From Blasia pusilla (Eukaryota > Marchantiophyta > Marchantiopsida > Blasiales), in assembly GCA_050084515.1 (NCBI GenBank), contig CM114273.1, forward strand, positions 4,464,001 through 4,528,000: 64,000 nucleotides of DNA, read 5' to 3'. This document shows, one piece after another, positions 46,868 to 57,887 of this stretch; the stretch's first letter is position 1; every line of letters starts with the position of its first letter. A model generated the notes under the pieces. It was not told the origin of the DNA. It saw only the letters and a program-made list of their open reading frames with translations, and searched no databases. Both the position numbers and the translations under genes were made by a program.

Positions 46868-48650
46868 CTATGAATCTAACGTGGACGGCCTGAGCATAAG
46901 CTCCAAGGGCAGGTCTATCATCTCCTCTGCAATCATCCTTGAGTGTGACCGAGGAACACCAGATCCATGCTCATATAGCATAGCAGCCAGCCGGAAAACC
47001 TTGGCGGGCGTACCTCCCAACGTCATAACATCGGAAGCAGAAAATAAAGCAACGCGATATACAATAGTGGCCGGCCCAAACAATGTGCTCGACACATGCT
47101 CCTGCTGAGCATCAACAATAGGAGTTGTCGCACTCGCTTCTCCCATTGCCCTCCATGCCTGTACATGAACAACATCACCAACTCTCCGGGAACTCTGATT
47201 AGGCCCCATCGATGGGGTTCTCATCGCCTTGGACAATGTGAAAGATTAAGGAAGCCTAGTTTATTTCTTGGCTTTCCCTCTATCTGGATCCAACTCTACG
47301 GCTGATCCACACATAACAACTGCGGCGGCCTCCATCTGGGCAATACCGCACATCCAACCAGGATCCTCCATACCTCTTCTTGCTCCATAAGACGTCGATG
47401 CCACCGATCTGGCATCGGGTAACCTCAGTGCCATAGCAAAAATCTGCTGCTATATCTGCTCTATCTGAGCAGCCATCCCAGCCTCACGCCCAACGTCTCC
47501 CTCGACAAATCTAGATGGTGGAACTCTACCTCCTCCATGGGCAACTCCACCACCCCCTTGGGCAACTCCAGATCCTCGTCCTCCAATGGGACCATTTGGT
47601 GCACGACCTCAAGGCCCACATGGACCATCTACTTGCTCTGGTGCCCTCTTTGGCCCTCGGTCCGGACGTAACTCAGGGTATAAGCTAAAACATCTGGTGT
47701 GTGTGATTGTACCTCTAAAAATAGTCGCACTGATAACCTCCTAGTGCAGCACCATCTCCTCCTCGAGCGCGATGGGCTCCACCACATGCCCAACAAATAA
47801 TACCTGGTGGCGGCTGCTGCTGCTGTTGCGCCGCATATGATGGCGTGGGTCTCTGTGGCACAGGCTCTTGATAACATCCATGCGCTTGTGGTGCCACAAT
47901 CATCTCTTGAAATGCACGTTGATGCACTGGTGGTGCAGATACTCGTGGCTGCTCTCGCTCAAAACTCATGGTGGCTACGCTCTCCTCTGCCATGTTGCGC
48001 TCAATGTTCTCGGTAGTCCTAAAAATATCCCTCAACGTGGGTAAGGTGTTCATAAGAAGCACCCCCTTCCGCACCTGTGTCTGCAGGGTTTGGTTCAACA
48101 TTGTGTACCATGACTCGATAGCTTGGGCCTATGTCACCCCCTGAGTGATGTTAATCAACTTACGCAAGCGAGTGTATGCCTCACGCAAACTCTCACCCGG
48201 GCGCCTCTGGAAGTCCTGGATGCTCTGTAAATTCTCCGTCCGTACCCCTGGTAGCTCGTCCTTAACTCTGCAAAGAACTCAACCACGGGGTTGAACATGG
48301 GACGAACCTGAATGGATGGTGCAACTACTCTTGTGTGAGTCACCCCTCTTAACACATCACTCGCGGAAGAGGAAGTAGCCTCTCCAGACTCCTCCTCCTC
48401 ATCTGAGAACAACTTTGTCCATGACACATAGTGTGGGTCATAGTAGAGTCGCCATGCCTCACTCTCCTGGGCACATATGTGGGAGAACTCATGGTAATCG
48501 TCCATGGGTGCCCCCTCTAGGTGTTGGAACATACCATTCCATGCGCCACTCCGCGTAAAACCTCTAGAGCTACTCTTGGGTCTACCACCTCGCCTCTCAA
48601 AGTCCCAAAATGATGCCGTGATGACCCTCGTGCCCCTCTGACGCAATCAC
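46868..48650 (-). pseudogene. TE-B gag remnant
   Basis: Three broken frames. 48155-48646 has FQHLEGAPMDDYHEFS and EAWRLYYDPHYVSW (capsid-like). 47715-48101 has LPTLRDIFRTTENIERNMAE and a degenerate zinc knuckle beginning CWACGGAHR. 46868-47236 has ALFSASDVMTLGGTPAKVFR, the segment leading to the protease. About 250 bp of the N-terminal part is deleted compared with copy A at 1.8-2.2 kb. Confidence 0.75.
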
Positions 48651-48659
48651 TCTCAACCT

Positions 48660-50208
48660 CGCGAGTAATCCCTCAATCACTCAAACTAACATACGGCACT
48701 CAATCTATACTCTCTCTCACTGAGAAGTGTGCTATGCAGCAACAAGCGGCGTGGTGCGGCAAATCAACTACTGTCCTATCATCTCATGAACAACATATAC
48801 CCTCAACTCTAGACACCCCACACAGGTCTATGTCTCCTAAACCCATACATCAATAATGCTCTTAGCATCTGCACAAAACCCAATATTCCAAATAACTACC
48901 CAATACCTGGAATTCCCTAACATATACAGGCAAAAGACCAGAATGGGTAACTTGAACAAATATCGATCGCTCCTTAGCAACTGCAAATCTCGACCCCAAC
49001 TTGATCGTGATGACAAAATCCTCCAATCAGCAAGTCGTACCCCTCTCGTACTGATGATGCTCAAATCTCCTCATTATGCGGTGCAAATCCAACGGTACGG
49101 TGTGACACTGGCGGCACAAAACGGCATGACACTCGATAATGGGATGCGGCACTCCGTGGCATACCCTCCTCAATGAGCAATACACACGCTCTACATCTTA
49201 GGTGAAGGAGCGGCTTTACGATCGAGACGGTGCGGTGAGGCCACAAGCGACACGGCACGACAATCAGCCGCGCGTTGCGGCTACGGGCGTCACGGCACGA
49301 TACTCGATCATCGTCGAGCGGATACTAATCACAACATAGCAAAATAAAATGAAAACTCAAACACCATCAACCCGAGGTCACCTGCCATCACTGGTTGATC
49401 ACAAAACTGCGATGATGGCGGCGGCCACAACAAAGTATGTGATGGCGGCTCAAGTAAGAGAATCAACGATCGTTGTGGAAGACCGTCCATTCCGTAATAG
49501 CGGCAATGGCAACCAACGGCGGACAACAACCGAACGCGGCTCTAAGCTGTGTTAGGCGGCGGCAACGGACGGCGTCGATGAACCGTTGATGGCGACGATG
49601 GACTATCGACGGTGACGATTGGCTGTTGATTGCGGACCGTTGAAGGTGATAGCCGGCGGCGGCTAGTTTAGGGTTTGAACAATTTTACCCTCAAAATTGT
49701 CTAGCAATGGTAGTTTTGCAAGATCAACCATAACCTTTTTCTCACAACTCAAAATTGTGCACTATTTCTTCCATAACGTGCATAGCTTTGAGATCTGCAA
49801 CCATGTGTAAATTTTTTTTCATTAGACTTTCCACAAAAATTGACGGGAATTTTCATGCAGCCCTTCAAATCTGCACTCATAGAGTAAAATCGGCAGAGCT
49901 TCTGCGGTCATTTCTTCCACAAAAAACTTCAGACCTATAAAATCACAAACCAAAAAGCTACTTGGTGCTCCCAAGAGCACTAGAATGGGAAAATCTGCCC
50001 CCAACCTAATCTCTAAAGAAATTTGGGCAGCGCTTCCGCACGACACTCTCCCACAAAAAAAATCGACAATGGAAAACAATAAAATAAGTAGCGCTTGATC
50101 CGGTGAGCACTCCCATGAGCCGCTAAACGAGGAATACGGTCCCCAACCTGCACCAACAATGAGTAACTAGCGAGCTCCTCCATTGAAGCTCTCTCACCCT
50201 TCTCTCTT
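48660..50208 (-). other. TE-B 5' leader
   Basis: Long untranslated region homologous to 2290-3940. It contains a CGGCACGGC-rich stretch (49060-49330) and the putative primer-binding site TGGTGCAGGTTGGGGA at 50140-50155 (minus strand). No coding frame is supported. Confidence 0.65.
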
Positions 50209-50724
50209 AATAAAATAAGGTCAAATCTCTCTCACAACACCATAGCTCTCACATGTGTGCGCTCTTCATGTGTCTCTCAATGTCAAACCAAACCCAATCT
50301 CCTAATGAGAGGCTTGGGTTACACTCACAAAGCAAGGGACCATAGCTCCGCCGCCTCGTGCCAAGAGGTTCATTAAAGAGAGAATGAGCTCTCAAGCTCT
50401 CTCTCCTTGAGGTATACCCTTCCCCTCTTCCAACCTCTCTCCATGATAACATATGCTCCCAAGTAACCTCCTTGGCTCTTGACCTGATGTAGGAGGTCAA
50501 GAGCCACTTCCAAAAATAGAAATTTGACCATATACTCAAAATGAGACATACCCAAAATAGCAAGTTCCTCAATATGGCTCAAAATGAGTCAAAACGAAAG
50601 GGAAACCTGCTTTCTCAGGTTTCCCGGCACCTCTGCAGGTCATCCTAGACCTCTTGAGCTTGTCTTTCACTACTTGCAAAGGCGCTCTACTAGATCTTAG
50701 TGATCTATCCTAAAAGACGTGACA
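50209..50724 (-). repeat. TE-B 5' terminal segment A1
   Basis: Homologous to the A segments at 39921-40410 and 42580-43071. On the minus strand it starts TGTCACGTCTTTTAGGATAG and ends near CCTTATTTTATT, after which the leader begins without segment B. Copy A at 3.9 kb has the same junction. Confidence 0.75.
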
Positions 50725-50727
50725 TGG

Positions 50728-51715
50728 TCGAGTACGGCCAACATTACAGTTCATGGAGGTGATGTATCGAAGGGGGATCTTTGTGCCATGATTGCCACTT
50801 TGGAGCATCATGGTTGCCCTCTCAACTCAACATCATTTGGCTAGTGCTAGGAGTGATGATGATAGAACAATGATGCTGAATAATGATAGTGGGTCTGCCG
50901 GAATGGATTTTAAGAGTGAAGTTGTGTAGGTAGATGCGATCAATGTTGTGATTCGTGGTGCCGCAACTACCGCTTAAGCATATGGGCTGCCCTATTTTAG
51001 CGGTATATTGTGGAGTCGGACTCACAACAAGATGAGGCTGGTCAACAAACGCGATTGCCATAATCTTTCATGTTGTTAGAGATGATAAGGATTAGATCGA
51101 TAGTTCCTAGTGAAGTAAGTGTGGCTCCTTGTGGAGGCCGAGTGGTACGTAAGATGGAGATGGAGATTCAAGAGCTTAGGAGGAGCTTCATTTGGATATC
51201 TTGTTGGGTCCGGAAATGGTGATGGGTCATGTGCCCTTTTTTTCCCAACTATGGATATGGCGACATTGGGAGTGAGACCAGTTGAGATATTCCGATTGGC
51301 AATCACATTGTATGAGAGTGATGGTGTTCTTGCCTCAGATGCAAAGGTGGCCATAGTGGAGGAAATGTCTGTTGGAGGGGAGCCTAGTATTGAGTTGCTA
51401 ACATCAATTGCGTCGGGTGGTATATATCTATGGTAGGAAACAACAACTTGGATGGAGGAGTTGCGTGTGAGGCCAATGATTGAGCGTGTATTGGATAGCC
51501 TTGATGTTGTCATGTTTGATAACACCATGGGCATGTTCTTGTTAGTTGGGCCCTTTGGCATCGTGGATTTTGGAGTGTAATCCTTGATGTTCGATTGGGT
51601 TGTAGTCTTGGGATTGGGATTACAACCACAATCTTCCAAAACAGGTTGATTTTTTTCTCGAACTATTCCAATTCCCAACCATAATTTTATTTTGGGTATC
51701 CTACCCTCTAATAAT
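50728..51715 (+). pseudogene. Family-B-like gag/protease fragment, plus strand
   Basis: The 51119-51436 frame includes ALFFPTMDMATLGVRPVEIF then RLAITLYE, parallel to TE-B ALFSASDVMTLGGTPAKVFR then LAAMLYE. Further on, RPMIERVLDSLDVVMFDN and LLVGPFGIVDF parallel TE-B RPAIEHAMASLGVVLLDN and LVSPRGRVF. It is a third related element, in the opposite orientation, truncated before the protease active site. Confidence 0.6.
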
Positions 51716-52330
51716 CAAGGTTACACAGAAATAGAAAAGTCCATCCATGGGATGCAGATTTCCATGGACATGCCAAAATGATCCCTTGCCTGGGTCTTTT
51801 TGATGCCCAAGTCGCCCGTATATACGGGCTCTAGACACATAAACAAGTGCGGGCTTGGATGAAGGATGCGGGCCAAGGAGTGATAAGCGTGCAGGCTATG
51901 GGACCAATCTGGGCGGGATACGGGCCTCAAACATGCCCACTACAAGCTTGAGGCGGGCTCTCTACGGGCTAACACATGCCCTTGCGAGCCCGTGTTGCAC
52001 AAGCATGGCTAGGCCCGTGTGCAAGCCATAAGGGCTCGGTGTTGGGTAATATGGACTAATGCGTGGGTTGTGTACGGGGCATGAGAGTAAGGTGGGGGCT
52101 TAGGCATGGACAAGGTGGGCTTACGCATGGCCTATATGGGCTGGGTGCGGACCTAGGCTTGCACCATGGGTCTAGCTGTGGGCTAAGCCTCAAGTTACGC
52201 GGGCCATGCGGATTGGCTGCATGCTTAGGCTGGGAGGTTGCAAGCCAATCACATGCCCCCCAAGGTTGGGTGTATGCTTAATGGGGGCTAAAGCATGGGG
52301 CGTGTACGGGGATCATGTGTAGGAAGGGGC
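51716..52330. mobile_element. hAT-type MITE relative with GGGCT-rich interior
   Basis: The left end, CAAGGTTACACAGAAATAG, and the following CCATCCATGGGATG match the MITE family at 53079 and 4590. The interior is rich in GGGCT/AGCCC units. No matching right end was found, so the element is truncated or its end is diverged. Confidence 0.5.
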
Positions 52331-52429
52331 GGTCTCTAGGTGTGGTTTTTTCTGAGAGGTCATGTGACTGGTATTTAGGAGTGGACAGGAAAGGGGAAGG
52401 TTAGAGTAGAAGTGAATAGGGTGGTTATA

Positions 52430-53078
52430 TTAGAGAATAGATTAGTTACAAATGAACATGGATGAAAAATTTAGGATAGTTGATAAAGGATTGGGACTAG
52501 GAGAACAAAAGAAGATTTTTTACATGCTTATTAGTGGAGTTTGTTTGGACATTAATAGTCAGTGGGGGAAGATGGGAAAAAATAATAGGATTAATTCCCT
52601 TCCCAACTTCCATCCTCCCCTATATAAACTTATTCATTTCTAGCATTATCTCACAATCTCACTCTCTCTCCATGTCTCTCTTTCTCTATTCTTTTATCTC
52701 AGTTTATTTTTCCATAGATAGATGAAATTGATGAATGAGAGTATGTTTTGCCACTTGATAACCGTGATAATTTAAGGTATCTTGGTTATCAAAGTTAGCA
52801 TACTCCTCTTTCTTGTTCATAGTGAGTGTACCAAGGTTGCTATTGGAGCATTCATGGACAATATATGGTGTAATTTGCATATATTTCACAAGTTGAGATA
52901 TCTAATTATTAAGCATGTAAAATTATTGTGAATTATCCACTAGGAAAACTTATGGATACAAATTTTCCCCACATACTTTGGGATGGATGTGTATCATATT
53001 CTCTTGATCTGGTATGCGAAGAATGAAATAAGTGGGCTTGGATGGATATAATTTTTTTACAAGCTTGTGAGATGGTAG
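52430..53078 (+). mobile_element. Internally deleted hAT copy
   Basis: About 52430-52940 matches the 5' non-coding region of the hAT at 53870-54511 (shared CATTCATGGACAATAT and GGTGTAATTTGCATA). Directly after, 52945-53078 matches transposase DNA from about 55492-55616 (GATGGATG-GTATCA-ATTCTCTTGATCT). The middle of the transposase is missing, so this is a Ds-like deletion derivative. A MITE is inserted at its right end. Confidence 0.7.
52617..52630 (+). promoter_or_regulatory. TATA-box-like site of the hAT 5' region
   Basis: CCCCTATATAAACTT follows a C-rich run and precedes a CT-rich leader. The other copy, near 54187, has CCCCTAATAAACTT, with the box disrupted. Confidence 0.4.
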
Positions 53079-53810
53079 CAAGGTTGCACGAAAATTGACA
53101 AGTCCATCCATGGGACAGAAATGTCCCAACATAACCACGGACATGGAACACCGGGCGCGAGCATGGGTTTTTGTGGCACCCAGATCGACTACGCGAGCTC
53201 CACTTGCGGGCCACCAGTGCGAGCTCCATTGAAGGTTGTGGGCCTAACCTGCAACGCGGGCTGCAAGCGAGCGCAACATGGGGGCTAGGGTGCGGGGCCT
53301 GAAGCCTGCGTACGGGCTGCTTGCGAGCTAGATGCGGGCTAGGGTGCGGGCCCTGAAGCCCGCGTCCGGGCTGCTTGCGGGCGGCCAAGCCGGCATGCGG
53401 ACTAGGTGCGGGCCATAAAGCCTACGCGCGGGCTAGGTCACGTGCCTTGGAGCTCGCATACGGGCTAGGGTGCGGGCCCTAAAGGCCGCGTCAAGTTGCA
53501 TGCAAATTACCGAGCCCGCGCACGGGCTAATTTGCGGGCTCATTGCGGGCTTTGGAGCCCACATGCGGGCTAGGTCGCAGACTCGTTGCGGGCTCGCTTG
53601 CAGACCACCGAGCCCGCACATCGGCCCGTAACATGGCCCACAAGCGGGCTCCACGGCCTGCAACTAACATGCCCGCCGGCCTAGGTGCCTGCGGATGGCT
53701 CGCACTACGGGCTGCGGGCGGGCCTTGGAGCCGCATGCGGGCTAGGGTGCGAGGCCGCGCACAAGCTCCTTTCAGGCCATGTGGGCTAGGGGTGTTGGGT
53801 GGGCCTTGTG
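53079..53810. mobile_element. hAT-type MITE with expanded AGCCCGC/GCGGGCT units
   Basis: The left end, CAAGGTTGCAC, is inserted into the hAT fragment directly after GATGGTAG. From about 53150 to 53800 the sequence is an imperfect array of GGGCTAGGTGCGGGCC-like units, often palindromic and very GC-rich compared with its surroundings. The right end is not clear. Non-coding; the open frames here are by-products of the repeat. Confidence 0.55.
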
Positions 53811-53869
53811 ATTTTAGTGAGATATTAAATGAATTATGTCACTATTATGGTTTGTGTGATTGACGATTT

Positions 53870-54230
53870 GAGAGGTTGGAATAGGGTTGTTGTAGGAGAA
53901 TATAGGTTAGTTAGAAATGAGAGTAATTGATGAATTTGGGATCCTAGTGGTGGAGAAAGGAATGAAAATATTAAAATAGATTTGAATAGGATGTTTGTAT
54001 TGCAAAATAGGTCTCTTGGAAATTTAAACTCGATCAAGAAGTTAGGATAGGTCAAGAAGGAATCTAATAAGAGAATAAAAATAGATTTATTAAAGAAAAT
54101 TAATAGAGATGTTTTAGTAATCAATTGTAAGTAGGAGTAGATGATTTGGGGAGTTAGAAGGGTTCATTCTCTTCCTTCCATCCTCCCCTAATAAACTTGC
54201 TCATTTTTCGTATACCCTCACAATCTCATT

Positions 54231-54275
<45 letters not shown>

Positions 54276-55737
54276 TTTTTCCTCCATAGATAGCTGAACT
54301 TGATAAGTGAGAATATATTTTGCCACTAGATAACCCTGATACTAAAGATATTTGGTTATCTAGGTTAGTGTATTGATCTTTCTTGTTCATAGTGAGTGTT
54401 CCAAGTTTTGTTACTGGAGCATTCATGGACAATATTTGGTGTAATTTGCATACATTTTACTGATCGACATATTCTAATATTGATATAATAAATTTTTGCG
54501 AATTTTCCAAATATTTTTGGGTGGGGTTAGTGAGTGCATGTAGTCATGACCAAAGCCAGAGAACTCCAACAGATTGTGAAGGAACATTGGGAAGAAGTAC
54601 AGATGGAAAGTAGAACATCAAGCAGATGGTAGTGCAAGTATTGTTCCTATTCTATGAAAACCTATCATAGCATGCGGATGGTGGAGCATTTTACATGAGA
54701 GAGACAAAAGATGAAGGATGGGAATCAAGATACCCATCATGCCAAATTATGTGTGAAGGTCCCTCCCAACGTGCAACGGGATCTCCGAAACAGGGTACTA
54801 GTGGGAAATGGACAAAGAAGGGAAGCGAGACCTTCAAGTGAATTGGAAGAGATGACTCCATTACCAATAGGTTCGCAACAAACAGGAAATAGTGTTTCTA
54901 TTGTACAAAATGTTGGTGGGATTGTAGACATGCCACTGAATGACAGTCTCGAGGAATGTAGAGGAGTTGTTGGGCCCATTCGAGGCAGTAGTAGTTCTGG
55001 GAAGAAGCAAGCTGATTCTTTCGACATCCAAGGAATAGAAGTTGCGAATGACATGTGGGAGAAGTGTTTCTACGAATGTAGAATACCATTCAACATAGTA
55101 CGGCAAGATGCTTTCAAAGAAACACTGTTGGTAACAACAAAGGTGAAGGATTACTTAGGTCCTAGTTACAATTCATTGCGCACCATCCTACTTGAGAAAT
55201 ATATGAGGAAGGTGAAGGAAAAGGTGGATGGCATATTGGAAAATCTGCGTTTGGGGGCCACGATCGTAATGGATTCTTGGACCAATGTGAGGAGCGAGTC
55301 TTTAGTGAACATAATAGTCTCCTGTACATAAGGTGAGGTCATGATTGAGTCGGTATACACCAAAAGGGAATCCCAAATAGCGGAATGGTTGGCAGGTCAC
55401 ATAGAGAGGACTATCATGCGTATCGGTCCAAAGAATGTGTTGTAACTTATGATATAAAATGTTAGCAATGAGTGAGCAGCAGGGAGACTTATCGAAGCAA
55501 AGTTCCCTCATATTCTTTAGGATGGATGCGTATCACATTCTCTTGATCTAGTATGCAAAAAGTGGGGTAAATGGCCTTGGATGGACAGGATTTTTGCACA
55601 AGCTCGTGAGATGGTAGTATTTGTGAAGACTAGAACTTGGGTGATGGCCAAATTTATGGAAACCAATCCAATGAAGAGACGATTGTTACTTCCTGCAAAT
55701 ACACGTTTTGCAACAAATTTTATCATGTTGGAACGCG
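53870..55737 (+). mobile_element. hAT element interrupted by TE-A
   Basis: 5' non-coding region (about 53870-54540, with a (TC)n tract at about 54236-54270), then a transposase frame from 54546 to the TE-A junction at 55738. The rest of the element must lie beyond TE-A, outside the window. The TIRs were not identified. Confidence 0.7.
54546..55737 (+). pseudogene. hAT-family transposase (BED finger, DUF659, RNase H-like core), 3' part cut off
   Basis: Cuts and joins hAT DNA when intact. From ATG 54546 the frame reads MTKARELQQIVKEHWEE, then a stop, then CKYCSYSMKTYHSMRMVEHF (BED-type zinc finger), then a second stop, then an open stretch at 54711-55331. The last contains FYECRIPFNIVRQDAF, GPSYNSLRTILL and GATIVMDSWTNVRSESLVNI, the DUF659 pattern with the catalytic-core aspartate. 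Broken frames follow, with CVSHSLDLVCKKWGKW-like sequence and LLLPANTRFATNFIMLERV (CxxH and TRFAT motifs). TE-A is inserted right after LERV. A non-functional relic. Confidence 0.8.
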
Positions 55738-56320
55738 TGTCGTGCGAATCCACATCGTCATACAACATACATCGCTGACATACCATACTCACATACATAC
55801 ATAACATAGACGAGAGCATCCACAAACATAAGTGTACCACAACTGAAATCCGTGAAAGACCTACTGTCATAAAATGCGTATAGAATCACATACAATCGAG
55901 CCAAACCCACTCCACGATGGGAGAATCTAGGTCAAAGCTTGCGGGAAACACCATAGCCAAGAGCTCTACTCACTACCAAGGCTAACTCCCAACGCAACAG
56001 GCTCAACTCAAAGAACTGACTATTCTTTGGGTGCACTCCACACTATATCCTCCAACCTAAGAGCGGGCCCTACTGGGAAAGTCACCCCCAACTGAGTAAC
56101 CCCCAACCCTATGTATGAAACCACATCTCTACCTAGCCACTACGGTCCTACATAAGGTATGGCTTCTACTAGCACACTATACTCTACAACATAATCCGTA
56201 TGGTCATGACAGCTGTCATGCGAATCCACATTTTCATACAACATACATCGCTAACATACCATACTCACATACATACATAACATAGATGAGAGCATCCACA
56301 AACATAAGTGTACCACAACT
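55738..56320 (-). repeat. TE-A 3' terminal block B1-A2-B2
   Basis: Segment B, 107 bp, occurs at 55738-55844 (TGTCGTGCGAATCCACATCG) and 56214-56320 (TGTCATGCGAATCCACATTT), with a few differences. The unique segment A (55845-56211) lies between. A two-base spacer (GC) separates A from the inner B. Segment B resembles TE-B segment B at its start (TGTCGTGCG, ACAACATACATCGCTG); segment A does not obviously match. Confidence 0.8.
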
Positions 56321-56321
56321 C

Positions 56322-56329
56322 GCCCCCCT
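56322..56329 (-). promoter_or_regulatory. Polypurine-tract-like G-run, TE-A
   Basis: Minus strand TAGGGGGGCG directly before segment B1, the same position and sequence as in TE-B (40541-40549). Confidence 0.5.
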
Positions 56330-56492
56330 AACTAGCGGTTAGGTCCCTCTAACTCCCAGGTAGCCCTATACATCGACTACATGCTATACACCTTTGTGGG
56401 TGCACGAATTAGAAGGCCGGGTGCTAGGTTGCCCCATCGTTAGTCGCACATCTGTAATCCATATCATGCAAAGATCAAGTCATCTACCTCTC

Positions 56493-57887
56493 CTAAATAC
56501 ATCGAGGACAAACCCACCTTCCAGTAGGAACAACATCCATACGTGGAGTCAAACACATCATGTGCCAACCCCTGGAACACCGATCACACACCAACATACG
56601 GGCTGCGTTACCAGTTGACCCACACAACATGCACCTCAAGCTAGCACGTATCATGGCTAAGCTTCGGTCAACAGTACCATCCACATTTGGAAGATGACAT
56701 GACGCACAATTACGCACATGGTCCTTCCAAACAACTCCATCACAACCCTCCAACATGAGAACTCCAGAAGCTAACACCTTGCGCACTCGTAAAATAGTGC
56801 GGCCTGCCGTCACATCCAACGTTGTCGGTGCAATCTGCTGCAAATAGACATAGTCTCCCACATGGAACCTACGAATCAATGGTCGATAACCTCCACCCCG
56901 AATGGTTGCATACCGCAACGTATCTCTATGTTGAGCAATGGCAAGATTCTCAAAGGCTATTGGCATAACTCTCCGAAAGAGCTCTGCCCGCTGAGAACAC
57001 ACCCTCATCCATATCTGTGGGTCATCAAGGTTCACCACCTCACTAGACTCCCAAAGAATTGCTGCTGGCAAGTGTGGATCTCGGTTGTATAACAGAAAAT
57101 AAGGTGAGAAGGAAGCCAAGGATGCTTGGCGACTGAACCTATACCCCATGGCTAACCATGGCAACTAAATATCCCAGTCTCCAAGATGCCCCTTCTGTAG
57201 GCCATACTTGCGTAATGCCCTCTTCACCATCTGAACCACACGCTCAGCCAAACCATCCACCTCTGGATGATCTCGAGACGTGGTCCGATGATCAATCAAC
57301 GCCTTGTCACACAATACCTGAAATTCACCCTGAAACTCTGTACCCTGGTCGGTCAACACTCCAGCTGGTGCACCAAAATGACTAAGCACTCTATCAAGAA
57401 ACGCGTACTCTGTTCCCTCACTTGCCTTGTCAGGTAATGCCACCAACTCAATCCACTTGGAGAAGTGCTCCACCATCACCAACACATATCGATGATGTTG
57501 TATAGTCAACGGTAACGGTCCCGCAAAGTCCACACTCCAATGGTAACCCAACCCCATAATAGGCAAGGGGTGTAACTGTGGTGTAGGGGCATTGAATGAT
57601 GCCCTCACCTAGTCACAAACCATACAACGTGACACCAACTACTGCACCTGAGTATGCATGCCACGCCACCAATATTGACCAAGGAGTAAGCTATACGTAC
57701 GCTTTACCCCAAAATGTCCCAACTCCTCATGGGCATGTCGCACAATGCGCTCTCTCTGAGCCAAATGCGGCACTACTCGTACTCTACCATCCTCCCACAC
57801 ACGGAGAATATGTGTTCCCTCCAATCGATACCTCTTAGCACGTTGAAGAACACGGTCTCGCTCCTTGGCACTCACTATGTCTGGCAC
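56493..57887 (-). pseudogene. TE-A integrase with C-terminal PHD finger
   Basis: Integrates element cDNA. Zinc-binding domain: HAHEELGHFGVKRTYSLLLG, then, after a stop, CMVCD (H-x-H-C-C). Catalytic core: WSVDFAGPLP (first D), GVLTDQGTEFQG (second D), DGLAERVVQ (E). It continues through a typical gypsy C-terminal region (HVGDYVYLQQIAPTTLD) to a PHD finger at about 56496-56640: CMLCG, 11 residues on CDRC, GWHMMC, and GRWVCPRC, a full Cys4-His-Cys3 set with the tryptophan two residues before the last pair. No chromodomain was seen. PHD fingers commonly read histone H3 tails; a targeting role is inferred. Three in-frame TAG codons (near 57637, 57608 and 57165) break the frame. Confidence 0.85.

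Larger units (their letters stand above)
39794..50724 (-). mobile_element. TE-B: degenerate gypsy-like retrotransposon with DNMT and PHD remnants
   Basis: On the minus strand from right to left: terminal segment A (50724-50209), leader (50208-48660), gag (about 48650-46870), protease (46852-46052), DNMT (about 46020-44206, broken), RT (about 44000-42400, broken), RNase H and integrase (about 42400-40800), PHD tail (40795-40721), G-run (about 40541-40549), then the 3' terminal block B1-A2-B2 (40538-39794). Domain order and many residues match TE-A. It carries two insertions with TGTC...GACA ends (42580-43199 and 44660-45699). Flanks of the two outer ends do not show a clear target duplication. 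It cannot encode its proteins. Confidence 0.85.

Noticed and set aside
53150-53800. CRISPR-like or protein-coding tandem array
   Set aside because: Units are imperfect, variable in spacing and palindromic, without unique equal-length spacers. The proline/alanine-rich frames are by-products of GC-rich repeats.
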